Shown here: piece after piece, positions 23,482 to 32,805 of the stretch
Numbering within the stretch: position 1 is the first letter of the stretch
How the letters are laid out: every line of letters begins with the position of its first letter
Source: a bacterium
GTDB lineage: Bacteria > Armatimonadota > Zipacnadia > Zipacnadales > UBA11051
Assembly: GCA_030604405.1 (NCBI GenBank)
Contig: JAUVVY010000012.1
Location: 38,103 to 102,102 of the forward strand
Direction of reading: 5' to 3'
Length of the DNA stretch: 64,000 nucleotides
Translations under genes and position numbers: made by a program
The notes under the pieces: model-generated
Seen by the model: the letters and a program-made list of their open reading frames with translations, nothing else
The model's database searches: none
What the model was told of the DNA's origin: nothing

Positions 23482-26400
23482 CTACTTGATATCGCCATAG
23501 ATGAAGCCGTCGTCACAGCCGGCGGCGATCTGGATATTGCCATCGCCGTTGAAGTCGGCCGCGACAAGCTTCGTCACATTGCCGCCGGTCGCCAGCGTGC
23601 TCAGGATGTTGCCCTTGGCATCAACGACGCGCACCATGCCGCCCTCGGTGGCTACGATTATCTCCGGCGTGCCGTCGCCATCGAGGTCGGCGATAACCAG
23701 GTCCTTTATCGCCTCGCCGACGTTCTTGCTCCAGAGAATCTCACCCTCGGCATCCGTCACCAGCAGGTGGAAGTTCTTGGAGCCGGCGACCAGTTCCAGC
23801 CTGCCGTCACCGGTAAGGTCGCTGAGCGCCACCTGGCTAACCTCGGCGCCCATGAATTTGGCCCAGGCTTTCTTAGTGCCGAGCTCCTTGCAATGCACAC
23901 CGCCGACGCGAGAGCCGGCGATGAGTTCCCAGTTGCCGTTGCCATCCATGTCGCCGGCGGCAACGCTCATGGCCGCACCGTGATAGCCGACGCTGACCAC
24001 ATGCACGCCCTTGCCGTCCGGACCGAAGGCGTTGGCCGAATTGTAGGTGTTGCCGATAAAGGCGGCCAGCTTGGCCTCGCCCATCTCGGCGAAGGCGATG
24101 GAGGTGGGCTGATGCGCCCAGTTGAGCGTGCCCCATATCTTCTCGCCGGTATGGTCATAGCAGTAGGCGAACCAGTTGCTGCTGCCGATGACGATTTCAC
24201 CATCGCCATCGCCGTCAGTATCGGCGCATCCGACTACCTTTATCTCGCCGGTCGCAGGCTCGACTTCCGGGAAATACGGGTCAGCCGGCGTCAGCACCGA
24301 CCACCGTTCATTGCCCTGGTAGTCGAAGCAGTAGAGCTTGTGGTCCCTGCTGCCTACTACCACTTCGCCCTTGCCATCATTGTCCAGGTCATAGGCGTCA
24401 ACACAGAGAGCGTCCTTCTCCAGTTCCACCTGCCACACAAGCGAGCCGTCGGCCTTCAGGCACTTGACGGAGGTGCCGGTGGCGGCAAGGATTTCGACCT
24501 GGCCATCGCCGTCCACATCGAACGCCGCGAGGCCGTTGGTGCCGAAGGGGACACGGTACTGCTGTTCCTGGCGCGTGGCGCGTTCGGGGAATATCCGCAT
24601 CTCCGCAATGGCAGTTCGCGACGGGTTGAACTCGGTGATGAAGACCCGGATGCGAGTGGTTTCAATCGGCTCGAATGTGTAGGTCCAGTTCGCGCCGGTC
24701 TCGTCCTTCTCAATCTCGGCTGCGATGGGATACCAGTCCTCGCCGTCCCATCCCTGCAACTGCTGGCCTGCGTCGGTAGGCGCGTAGCTGGCGTCGTAAT
24801 AATCAATCTGGAAGCAGCCGACCTGAACCGGGTCGCTCCACTCCACGCCCAGGTCCTTGGGCAGCTCACTGGTCCACGCGATGCCGCTGGATACGGCGGA
24901 GTAGGTTTCCGGGTTGCCGTCAACCGCCTTGCGGGCACTGGCACCGCGCTGCGCCTCGGTCCAGTACTTCGCGGTGCCGGCCTTGTGGAGGCGCTTTACC
25001 TCCTCACCGGCTTCGTTCACGTAGATCGTCCTGGTCTTCATCTCGGCGGATTCCACTTTCCAGGCCGCCTGGATCTGTTTGCCCTCGACGGCGTCGCCGG
25101 CCAGAACTGCCAGCTTCTCCCTGTGCTGTTTTTCAAACTCCGCATAAACGTCCTGCCAGGGGCCGATATCTACTCTCGCCGCAGCAGGCGTGAAGCTCAA
25201 CGTGTGCTTACCCGCAGGCACGTCGAACTCGACCCCGTCGGGTCCTGTCCGCGTCTTGACCGCCTTGTCGTCCAGCTTCACCTCGTCGCCTTTGGCGTAA
25301 AGCCGCACGACGGCGTCCTGCTTCGCTTCGATGGTCCCGGCGCCGCTTGTAAGGTTCACCTCGATATTGACCGGCTTATCCGAAACAAACCAGGTCATCT
25401 TGGCAGTCAGTGTCTGCCCAGCCGTCAGCGCGAAGCCGTTCTCCTCGACATAAAAGACAGCGGCATCTACCGTCATCTGCGGCAAGGGCTCGGCCTTACC
25501 GGTGCCCGCCAGAGCGTAGCCGTCAGGCGACTTGATCATCACCGCCCCGCCGCCGACCGAGACGATTTCATACGGCCACGCGCCCTCTTCAGCGGCTACA
25601 TAGAGCAGATTCATGAAGTACTGCTTGTCACCCGGCTGCATCTGTACTGATTTGGATTCGACCACCGCGTGTCTGTTCCCGGAATAAGGTGTAGTCGTCG
25701 TGGTCTTAAGGGGAGTGTGGCTGGCGCTGACGATGTTGAACGGCTTGCCGCTCTGCACGGCGCTGACGCGGTCTTCGCCGATTTCCGGGGCGTCGTCGGA
25801 GAGCGTCCGGAATATGGCGTTCATTCCGTAGTTGCCAGCCTCTTCGGCCTCCACCTCATCAATGATCAGGAAGTACTTTTCCTTGTTCCAGATGATGTTG
25901 CGACGCCAGTTCACGCCATTGTAGCCGTTGAGATAGGTTTGGGTCATGCCGAGTTGCGAAAAGTCGCCTAGAGCCGAAAGTCCGGTCAGGCGCGGTATCG
26001 GCTCAAACAGCCCATCGCGATAGACCACCAGCGTGTTGTGCTCGACGGTGTCGGGGATGAAGTAGCCGCTATCAAAGATGCAGTAGCGGTTGTCGTCGGT
26101 GAACTCGATGATGGAGTTACCGTCGGGGTGGGCGTGATAGCCGTGTGAGATGCCGCCCAGGATGAGATACTGGTCTTCCGGCTCGAAACTGGTGCGGAAT
26201 GTGATCTTGTCGAAGCACTCTTCCCGCGGAGGGGTCGGGTCCGCATCAAGCGCCGGGTTCATTTCGCTTGGGGCCGTGCCCAGCACCCTCTCACGCTGCT
26301 CGTACACCCAATCGGGCAGCGGCACGACGTAAACGCCCAGCATGTCCTCGGGAAGCTGCGGCTCGATCACGTCCTGCCTGTAGCTGTTGTAGCTGAAATT

Positions 26401-27738
26401 GGCCCTGGTCAGCCCAGGGCAGCGGTTGTAAGCGTGCAGGTACCGTCCGTCCTGGTACTTCCACGCACACGCCTGGAACAGATTCGCCCAGTAGCCGATG
26501 GAACCCATCGAGCTTGTATCCCCAAAGCCTGCGTGGGCACCGAGGTTGTTCATCACCGCCATCCCGTAGTCGCAAGCCTCGCGGGCCGTGCCGCTGTCGA
26601 ACCACTCATCATACTGCGCTGGCAAGGCGTAGTAGAATGTATCGTAAATCGTCATGCCACCGTAGCCGGGGCAGTCCTCATTCGAGCGCCAGAACTTAGC
26701 CTTGCCCTGGAAGCGCGCATTTGCCCACGTCCAGATCCCAGCGACATCGAGGTCGTAATACTTCATGAAGTAGCGGGCGATGTCCCAGGAGACGCGGCTG
26801 TCCCAGTCGTTGCCGACCGGCGTTTGGAGCTCTTCCGGTTCCTTGTTGGCATCGCGGAACTTGTTGGCAAACTCCCACATGAACTCCGTGATCTGCGCGC
26901 GGTCCTCGTCGCTGAGCTCCGGCGCCTCCTCAATATTATCCCACATGTTGAATAGGTCCAACGCACCCCGCGCGTCGCTGACCTTGTCCATCTTCTTGAT
27001 AATCTCATGGAGTATCGGCACGGTCTGTCTGAATATCTCCACATCGTCGGGGTTGCCGGCCAGATAGTACCTCGTGGCTGCGCCGGTGACGGCACTCGCC
27101 ACGACGCGGAAGTTCTTCCCCTCTGTCGCCTCGACCCGGCTGGCGATGGCCTCTGGATTGGGCTTGTACGGCAGCGAGCCGTCGGGCAGCACTACTCTGA
27201 CCGTGTGCGGATAGGAAATATCGCCTTTCTGGGGCAGTGAGGCGATGAAATCATCGGCGGCCTTCGTAACCGATGCGATGTCCGCACCGCCCAGATACAC
27301 GAAGCACGTACCCTCCCCCATCGGATCATGGACCGTGCGGACCACGTATCCGCCCGCGCCAGGCCACCCTACGTCAAGCGAGACATAGTGCTCATCATAG
27401 ATGCGGTTGACCAGCGGGTTGTTGGCAAAATGCCCGACCAGAATCATGTTGGAGCTTTGCAGCATCTCGGGGGACATGGTCGAGGCGTCCTGAACGGGGA
27501 TGTCGGCGCCGGACACTTGCTTGATGGCGGCGGCGATCTTCTGCCCCACCTGCGCATACTCCTCCCCTGGCGGGACGGCGATAAGGCAGTTGGGCGCCCC
27601 GCCGTGCGCGATGGCTACTTCGGTGTAGAAAGTCTTGAGCGGCGGCATTGGCGGTATTTCCACAGCAAACACACCTCCTGCAATTGTCAACAGCATTATC
27701 CCAAGCAGCACCAGAAATGCACTACCACATGCTCTCAT
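23482..27738 (-). CDS. Very large secreted protein: heparinase II/III-like region, discoidin-like domain and FG-GAP propeller
   Basis: The 1418-residue protein has a signal peptide (FLVLLGIMLLTIAGGVFA). After an N-terminal domain (EEYAQVGQKIAAAIKQVSGA) an alpha-helical toroid runs to about residue 500. It is followed by the heparinase-like beta-sandwich (GGISHGYHAHPDGNSIIEFT; SGYFIPDTVEHNTLVVYRDG). Residues of about 950-1065 resemble an F5/8 discoidin domain. From 1070 to the end are seven DxDGDG calcium-binding repeats (DVDGDGQVE, DLDNDGKGE, DTDGDGDGE, DLTGDGRLE, DLDGDGTPE), that is, one full FG-GAP propeller. It probably binds and cleaves acidic polysaccharides outside the cell. Confidence 0.83.
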   Translation of the reverse strand: MRACGSAFLVLLGIMLLTIAGGVFAVEIPPMPPLKTFYTEVAIAHGGAPNCLIAVPPGEEYAQVGQKIAAAIKQVSGADIPVQDASTMSPEMLQSSNMILVGHFANNPLVNRIYDEHYVSLDVGWPGAGGYVVRTVHDPMGEGTCFVYLGGADIASVTKAADDFIASLPQKGDISYPHTVRVVLPDGSLPYKPNPEAIASRVEATEGKNFRVVASAVTGAATRYYLAGNPDDVEIFRQTVPILHEIIKKMDKVSDARGALDLFNMWDNIEEAPELSDEDRAQITEFMWEFANKFRDANKEPEELQTPVGNDWDSRVSWDIARYFMKYYDLDVAGIWTWANARFQGKAKFWRSNEDCPGYGGMTIYDTFYYALPAQYDEWFDSGTAREACDYGMAVMNNLGAHAGFGDTSSMGSIGYWANLFQACAWKYQDGRYLHAYNRCPGLTRANFSYNSYRQDVIEPQLPEDMLGVYVVPLPDWVYEQRERVLGTAPSEMNPALDADPTPPREECFDKITFRTSFEPEDQYLILGGISHGYHAHPDGNSIIEFTDDNRYCIFDSGYFIPDTVEHNTLVVYRDGLFEPIPRLTGLSALGDFSQLGMTQTYLNGYNGVNWRRNIIWNKEKYFLIIDEVEAEEAGNYGMNAIFRTLSDDAPEIGEDRVSAVQSGKPFNIVSASHTPLKTTTTTPYSGNRHAVVESKSVQMQPGDKQYFMNLLYVAAEEGAWPYEIVSVGGGAVMIKSPDGYALAGTGKAEPLPQMTVDAAVFYVEENGFALTAGQTLTAKMTWFVSDKPVNIEVNLTSGAGTIEAKQDAVVRLYAKGDEVKLDDKAVKTRTGPDGVEFDVPAGKHTLSFTPAAARVDIGPWQDVYAEFEKQHREKLAVLAGDAVEGKQIQAAWKVESAEMKTRTIYVNEAGEEVKRLHKAGTAKYWTEAQRGASARKAVDGNPETYSAVSSGIAWTSELPKDLGVEWSDPVQVGCFQIDYYDASYAPTDAGQQLQGWDGEDWYPIAAEIEKDETGANWTYTFEPIETTRIRVFITEFNPSRTAIAEMRIFPERATRQEQQYRVPFGTNGLAAFDVDGDGQVEILAATGTSVKCLKADGSLVWQVELEKDALCVDAYDLDNDGKGEVVVGSRDHKLYCFDYQGNERWSVLTPADPYFPEVEPATGEIKVVGCADTDGDGDGEIVIGSSNWFAYCYDHTGEKIWGTLNWAHQPTSIAFAEMGEAKLAAFIGNTYNSANAFGPDGKGVHVVSVGYHGAAMSVAAGDMDGNGNWELIAGSRVGGVHCKELGTKKAWAKFMGAEVSQVALSDLTGDGRLELVAGSKNFHLLVTDAEGEILWSKNVGEAIKDLVIADLDGDGTPEIIVATEGGMVRVVDAKGNILSTLATGGNVTKLVAADFNGDGNIQIAAGCDDGFIYGDIK

Positions 27739-27789
27739 CTCGACACATCCTTTCTGTCAGGCGACATCGTACTGGTATTGTGCTCCGCA

Positions 27790-28758
27790 CTACCTCTCCG
27801 CACGAGACAGCGTATCCACGCGGTACGTGCGGGCGCGGGCGAAATAGTCCCGGTAGAGTTCGAACTCAAACTCCTCGATGAGGTCCTCGATGGTCCTGTC
27901 ATCCATATTCGACGCCAGGGTGAAATGCGCCTCCGGTCGGCATATTTCCCACTCCACGCCCGCGCCGTATTTTGCCACACATTCCTTCAGCCGCTCCTGG
28001 TTGTAGTCGAGGTGGAAAAACTCGCGGTCCATGTTGACTACCGCGCTGGCGATGGGCGGCACCACACCCGACGCTACTTCATCTATCTGAAATCCGGTTT
28101 CGGCCAGAAACCGCGTGCCGGCCATGTCAACGATGTAGCTGCGCCTGGTGCATGAGGAGAGGATGTAGAAGCCGAAGTCGCGGGCCCAGTGCAGCAGCCG
28201 CTGGCCGGCGACGAAGGCAGAGGCAAAACATACCAGCCGGGCGCGGTTCGCCGCCAGTCTCTGGCCCACCTCCACATACTTTATGTCAAAGCAGATCGCC
28301 GCGCCGACCTTCCCGAAGTCCGTGTCGAAAGCCTCGGCATCGGTGCCCGGAATAATGCCATCTTCCATCTCTCCGATGGTCGGCTGGTACTTGTGGTACT
28401 TGCCGATGATTCGCCCGTTTCGGTCAATGAAAGCCGCGGTGTTGTAGAGCCGGTCGCCATCGCGCTCGACCAGCGGCACCACAACATACATATTGTACTT
28501 GTCAGCCAGTTCGGCCATGCGGTCTGTCGTCGGCCCCGGCACCGTCTCGGCCCAGGTCTCGTACCGTTCCCGTCCCTTAGCTGGCTCGCTGGGCACCCCA
28601 ATCGTCGTGCAACATTCCGGGAATAGGACCAGGTCGGGTTTGGCCTGCGCCGCCATCTCCAGGTACTTAGCCATCTCATCGCGGGTGCGCTCCGCGAAAT
28701 CGTCTCCCCATACCACGTTGTTGTAGGCAATCGTTGATATTCCCACTGGTCTGGCCAT
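27790..28758 (-). CDS. Carbon-nitrogen hydrolase (nitrilase superfamily)
   Basis: The 322-residue protein shows the superfamily's catalytic triad: Glu48 in DLVLFPECC, Lys123 in IGKYHKYQP, and Cys156 in VGAAICFDIKY. It cleaves a carbon-nitrogen bond of an amide, carbamate or nitrile. The exact branch is not clear. There is no signal peptide. It sits between the secreted giant protein and a sugar kinase, all leftward. A role in removing amide or N-acyl groups from sugar derivatives is an inference. Confidence 0.88.
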   Translation of the reverse strand: MARPVGISTIAYNNVVWGDDFAERTRDEMAKYLEMAAQAKPDLVLFPECCTTIGVPSEPAKGRERYETWAETVPGPTTDRMAELADKYNMYVVVPLVERDGDRLYNTAAFIDRNGRIIGKYHKYQPTIGEMEDGIIPGTDAEAFDTDFGKVGAAICFDIKYVEVGQRLAANRARLVCFASAFVAGQRLLHWARDFGFYILSSCTRRSYIVDMAGTRFLAETGFQIDEVASGVVPPIASAVVNMDREFFHLDYNQERLKECVAKYGAGVEWEICRPEAHFTLASNMDDRTIEDLIEEFEFELYRDYFARARTYRVDTLSRAER

Positions 28759-28783
28759 CGCATCTCACTTCCTTCTGTAATGA

Positions 28784-28803
28784 GTCAGGCAAGGATGCCT
28801 GAC
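28784..28803. repeat. GTCAGGCA hairpin repeat
   Basis: GTCAGGCA and TGCCTGAC enclose an AGGA loop, followed by CTACGCG. Read in reverse it has the same CGTAGGTC lead as the repeat at 6330 and 61741. It lies between two leftward genes, 3' of the sugar kinase. Confidence 0.75.
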
Positions 28804-28828
28804 CTACGCGGATAACGAAGGCGAGGCT

Positions 28829-30340
28829 CTAGGCCGGCTTGTAGAAGCCTGCCAGCATCTCCGGCACAGCGGCATACGCCGCGAAAAGCTCCCGGTAAAT
28901 CTCTGCGTTCGTAGATGGTTCAAAGACCTGCGTCTGGCCGACCATCTGCTCCTGGGCCGTCCCCACGCTGTCGAAAACGCCGCCACCAACGAACGCGAAC
29001 ATCGCCGCACCCAGCACGGTGGCCTCTTTCTGCTCGATGGTGGTAACCGCAAGCTGGCACACATCGGCGCGGATCTGGTTCCACAGCTCGTTCTTCGAGC
29101 CGCCGCCGACAGCGCGGATGCCCTGGCAGGGCTGATCCGCCGCGCGCGTGAGTATCTCGACCGCCTGCCGCAACTGGTAGCTGAGGCCCTCCAGAGCGGC
29201 GCGGTAGAGATGGTCGCGGGTGGTGGCCAGTTTCAGCCCCAGGATCGTGCCTTCGGTCTCATAGCGGCGCAGCGGGCCGGTGTCGGCGACGAAGCTGGGG
29301 ATTAGGGTGATACCGTCAGAGCCGGGTGGTATGGCCGCGGCGGCCACGACCATTTCGTCATAGCTCATCTCCTGGCCGGCCACGTCGGTGAAGAACTGGT
29401 CGCGGAGCCACTCGATTACGCCGGAGCCCATCATCAGAAGCTGCGGGTTGTACGTGCCGGCCTCGGCATCGAGTTCGGTAAGCAGCCCGTCGGCGAAATC
29501 CTGTTGCGTTACTCGGTATGTGGCTGAGCGGAGCATCAGAATCTCCCACGTCCCGCTGCTGAGTATCACCTCGCCCGATGTAGCGCCGGAGCCGACGGCG
29601 GCAAACTGGGTGTCGTGGCCGGCGGCGACGACCGGCAGCCCCTCGGGCAGGCCGGTGCGCTCGGCGGCCTCGGTGCTGACGCGGCCGATGATGCCGCCCG
29701 GCTCGACCATCGCCGGAAAGAGCGACGCCTCCACTCCCGCCCACTCAAGCAGACGCGACGAGAACTGGCGCTTGCTCATATCCATAGCCATCATCGTGCC
29801 AGCGGCCGTAGGGTCCAGCGAGACCTCGCCGCACAGAAACATGCTCAAAAGCCCCGGCATCATCAGCCAGTATTTCGCGGAATCCAGGACCTCCGGCTCA
29901 TTTTCACGCAGCCAGCGCAGCTTCAGAAGCGTATTGAAGGGGATGACCTGGTAGCCGCTGATCTCGTAGATTTCCCGGGGGTCAATTTCGGCCTCGATTT
30001 GTCTTGCCAGGGCTGCGGTCCTACCGTCCTGCCACGAGATCGGCGGGTAGAGGATGTCCCCATTGGCCGCGACCGGGGCTCCGTCAGCGCCCCAGGTCGT
30101 AATCGTGACGGCACAGAGACGCTCGGTGCTTATCTGTTCCATACAGTAACCAGAGGCGGTTCCCAGCCGATCCCACAACTGCTCGGTATCCCAGACCAGG
30201 TGATCCTCGGGCTGCCCCGGCGGGACGACCGGCGCGTTGGGGGTTGACGAACTCGCGACCAACGTGCCGGCAGCATCCACCACCACAACGGTAAGATTGG
30301 TAGAGCCACAATCGAAGACCACAGCCAGATCGCGTTCCAT
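28829..30340 (-). CDS. FGGY-family carbohydrate kinase
   Basis: The 503-residue protein has two actin-like ATPase lobes. The N-terminal phosphate loop is VVFDCGSTNLTVVVVDAAG. The sugar-facing stretch is SWQDGRT. The C-terminal lobe has ILSSGTWEILM and the FGGY signature region AVGGGSKNELWNQIRADV. It phosphorylates a pentulose, hexulose or similar sugar after uptake. Spacing and motifs resemble xylulose or rhamnulose kinases, but the substrate is not readable. A uronate isomerase elsewhere in the window (49860) would fit a common keto-sugar pathway. Confidence 0.9.
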   Translation of the reverse strand: MERDLAVVFDCGSTNLTVVVVDAAGTLVASSSTPNAPVVPPGQPEDHLVWDTEQLWDRLGTASGYCMEQISTERLCAVTITTWGADGAPVAANGDILYPPISWQDGRTAALARQIEAEIDPREIYEISGYQVIPFNTLLKLRWLRENEPEVLDSAKYWLMMPGLLSMFLCGEVSLDPTAAGTMMAMDMSKRQFSSRLLEWAGVEASLFPAMVEPGGIIGRVSTEAAERTGLPEGLPVVAAGHDTQFAAVGSGATSGEVILSSGTWEILMLRSATYRVTQQDFADGLLTELDAEAGTYNPQLLMMGSGVIEWLRDQFFTDVAGQEMSYDEMVVAAAAIPPGSDGITLIPSFVADTGPLRRYETEGTILGLKLATTRDHLYRAALEGLSYQLRQAVEILTRAADQPCQGIRAVGGGSKNELWNQIRADVCQLAVTTIEQKEATVLGAAMFAFVGGGVFDSVGTAQEQMVGQTQVFEPSTNAEIYRELFAAYAAVPEMLAGFYKPA

Positions 30341-30475
30341 GCGGCATCACCACGCTACAGAGTAGTTCTGACGAAGCACTACATCGTTGTCGGTTTGACC
30401 TCACATATAGCTTCCCTCTTACAATGGTCTGTCCCTTCGGAGTTGCAGGTATTTGATAAGGGAAAAAGCCCGCCG

Positions 30476-30507
30476 CCTGGCGAATATGATTATGGTATAA
30501 TGCCAGG
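30476..30507 (+). promoter_or_regulatory. Extended -10 promoter within an inverted repeat, upstream of the M48 gene
   Basis: TGGTATAAT (TATAAT at 30496-30501) is an extended -10 box without a clear -35. CCTGGC (30476-30481) and GCCAGG (30502-30507) flank it as an inverted repeat, so a repressor could cover the promoter. A further short inverted repeat, CTACTA and TAGTAG, lies around 30536-30554 in the leader. Confidence 0.5.
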
Positions 30508-30630
30508 GTGAGAAAAGAAGACGGTTTGCTACCCCGCTACTAGGGTATATAGTAGAATAGCCGCGTGAACAATCGGTCCTGCCGCACAGTCAAAACCCTA
30601 GATGGAATGTTGCACAGAGGAGAAAGACCA

Positions 30631-32613
30631 ATGTCGTACTCAAGCATGAACACAAAGGCGTTTTGCATATTGACTGCCGTCGCCGCGCTTGCTGGTGTTA
30701 TGGCGCTCAGCGGCTGTGACGAAGATGACATCGAAAGGTCAATCGGCAAGCAGACGGCCTCGGCGGTTGAGAAGCAATACACCATAGACGACGACCCGCT
30801 GCTCAACGAGTGGGTAAATAACATGGGGCAGACGCTGGTTGCCCATTCCGTCCGCCAGCACATACCCTACAGTTTCAAGGTTATTGACACCGATATGGTC
30901 AACGCCTTTGCTGCGCCCTACGGACATATCTATTTCCTGCGTGGCATGCTCGATTTTGCCGACACCGAGGACGAGATATGGTTCATCTGCGGGCACGAGA
31001 TCACCCACATTGTCAAGCGGGATTCGATCAAGTCATTGAAGAAGAGTCTGCTTTACAGCCTCGGCGCGGTGATACTCGGCGGCAAGAGCGAGACCTTGGG
31101 CGAGATTGCAGGCCTCGGCGCAGGCCTGTTGATGCTGCACTACAGCCGCGATGACGAGCGCGACGCCGATGATGGCGGCTCCGATCTGTGCTATGCGGCG
31201 GGCTATGACCCCCATGGGGGAATAACCTTCTTCGAGAAGCTGCACGCCAAGTATGAGCGTTCGCGCCCCTCGCAGTTGGAACATCTCTTGCTTACTCACC
31301 CGGCGACGCCGACCCGCATTGCGCGGCAGCTTGGCAGGCCGATCCTCGGCTCGGACAATGCAAAAGCGGCCGTCCACATAGCCCGCGGCTACCAGCGACG
31401 CTGCCAGTACGGCGCGGCGGCCCAGCTCTTCCAGCAGACTCTCCAGACGCATCCCGAATTGCCTGATGCCCATGCCGGGCTTGCCGACTGCTATGCAGCC
31501 GTCGGCCTGCTGCCGCAAGCGCAGCAGTCCTACCAGGCGGCGCTTAACCTGGACGCCGACGACACCTATGCTTTCCGACGGATGGCCGCCTTGCCCGAAG
31601 CGCCGGCCCCGGTGCCGACCATGAGCGCGACAGAGACGACCATGGCCGCGGCACTGCTTGACCAGGTAGCCAACCTCCAGGGAGCCGTGGCTCGCATCAA
31701 CACGCAGAGCAGCCAGTTTTCCAACACCGTCGCCAGCAGCATGAGTGGCGCGGTGCAGGTCAGCAGGGACTCCACGGGCACGATCCTGGGCATTTCCGAC
31801 GCCAACCCCGACTTCTCCGATGACCAGCGAGGTCTGTTCATGGCAGCCAGCAGCGCCATCAGCGCGGCGAACAGCACCGTGTACGCCATTGAGGCTCTCG
31901 ACACCCGCTTCCGAACTCTGAGCAGCGACTGCGAGAGACTGAGAACGCGCCTCACATCCACTTTGCGCTCATGCGCGGCCGGTAATGGCCACGCCCACGA
32001 TGTTGAGATTGCCAGGCGCTCGTGGGTTGCAATGGGTAACGCCCTTGCAGATTTTGACACCGCGATGAGCGCGACGCCCGACGCCATTTCCGCAGCAAAT
32101 GATGTCCAGCGCGCCGTGGCTGACACGATGACAAACATGCAGCTTATGGCGGAGAGCCCGGACAGTGACGGCAATGACCAGCTCGTCAAGCAGGCGGCTG
32201 CCGAGACCGAGCGACTCACCCAGATAGCTGATGCTTCGGTCGGCAAGGTGAAGAAGATGACACGCCGGGCCGAGGCGCGGGCCTTGCTCGCGCGCATCAA
32301 CGTAGCTGCGCTGGGCCTGCGGCCCGAAATCAGGCAGGCATTCGACGGCTTGGTGGCCCACTACGTGCTCACCCGGCCGGAGCAAGTCACCCAGTTACGC
32401 GAACTTGGTTTCGGCCACGGTGACGCCGCCTTCGCCCTGGCGACAGCAAGGAGCACAGGCGCGGCCCCGGCGGTGTACGCTTCAACGCTTCCGAATTACA
32501 GCCTTATCAACACTCTGACCAAGCAGGGCGTGAAGCTCGAAGGCGCCATCGTGCTGCTCCGTTACCTGGCAAACGCCATGGAGCGCGAGGGCGAATTCGC
32601 AGATGACCTCTAA
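30631..32613 (+). CDS. M48-family metalloprotease lipoprotein with TPR and long C-terminal extension
   Basis: From the ATG at 30631 (AGAGGAGAAAG upstream) the protein has 660 residues. A lipobox LSGC places a lipidated Cys at residue 29. HEITH at 122-126 gives two zinc ligands and the catalytic Glu, and Glu177 in DDERDADDGG fits the third ligand. AAPYGHIYFLRGML is typical of BepA/LoiP-like M48 proteases that act on outer-membrane protein assembly. Two or three TPRs follow (about 260-330). The last 330 residues are Ala/Ser/Thr-rich, helical, coiled-coil-like, and not usual for the family. Confidence 0.86.
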   Translation: MSYSSMNTKAFCILTAVAALAGVMALSGCDEDDIERSIGKQTASAVEKQYTIDDDPLLNEWVNNMGQTLVAHSVRQHIPYSFKVIDTDMVNAFAAPYGHIYFLRGMLDFADTEDEIWFICGHEITHIVKRDSIKSLKKSLLYSLGAVILGGKSETLGEIAGLGAGLLMLHYSRDDERDADDGGSDLCYAAGYDPHGGITFFEKLHAKYERSRPSQLEHLLLTHPATPTRIARQLGRPILGSDNAKAAVHIARGYQRRCQYGAAAQLFQQTLQTHPELPDAHAGLADCYAAVGLLPQAQQSYQAALNLDADDTYAFRRMAALPEAPAPVPTMSATETTMAAALLDQVANLQGAVARINTQSSQFSNTVASSMSGAVQVSRDSTGTILGISDANPDFSDDQRGLFMAASSAISAANSTVYAIEALDTRFRTLSSDCERLRTRLTSTLRSCAAGNGHAHDVEIARRSWVAMGNALADFDTAMSATPDAISAANDVQRAVADTMTNMQLMAESPDSDGNDQLVKQAAAETERLTQIADASVGKVKKMTRRAEARALLARINVAALGLRPEIRQAFDGLVAHYVLTRPEQVTQLRELGFGHGDAAFALATARSTGAAPAVYASTLPNYSLINTLTKQGVKLEGAIVLLRYLANAMEREGEFADDL

Positions 32614-32707
32614 AGACGCGTGGCGCGGCGTGAGCTTTGCGCCTTTTGCAAGGCTCAGGTGAGAATGCAACGCATTCTCAGCTTCCAGCCCGCGAATGCC
32701 GTTCGCG
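32611..32707. repeat. Structured intergenic repeat, copy B (three stems)
   Basis: The element begins on the stop codon of the protease gene. Stem 1 is GAGCTTTGC (32632-32640) with GCAAGGCTC (32648-32656), one G-T pair. Stem 2 is GAGAATGC (32661-32668) with GCATTCTC (32672-32679). Then AGCTTCCAGCCCG and stem 3, CGCGAA (32691-32696) with TTCGCG (32702-32707). It is related to copies at 17881, 53945 and 61830. Confidence 0.87.
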
Positions 32708-32805
32708 CATGGCTATCCATTGCTTTTACTGGCAGTATTGTGCTGCTACAGCGCCAAATGCGTACCCGAGGGCCAACCTGCTGTCGGCCCAACAATTCAG
32801 TGCAA

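Noticed and set aside
23767..25650. Open frame of 627 codons opposite the large secreted protein gene
   Set aside because: Antisense shadow in a GC-rich gene; the opposite strand encodes recognisable FG-GAP repeats over the same bases.
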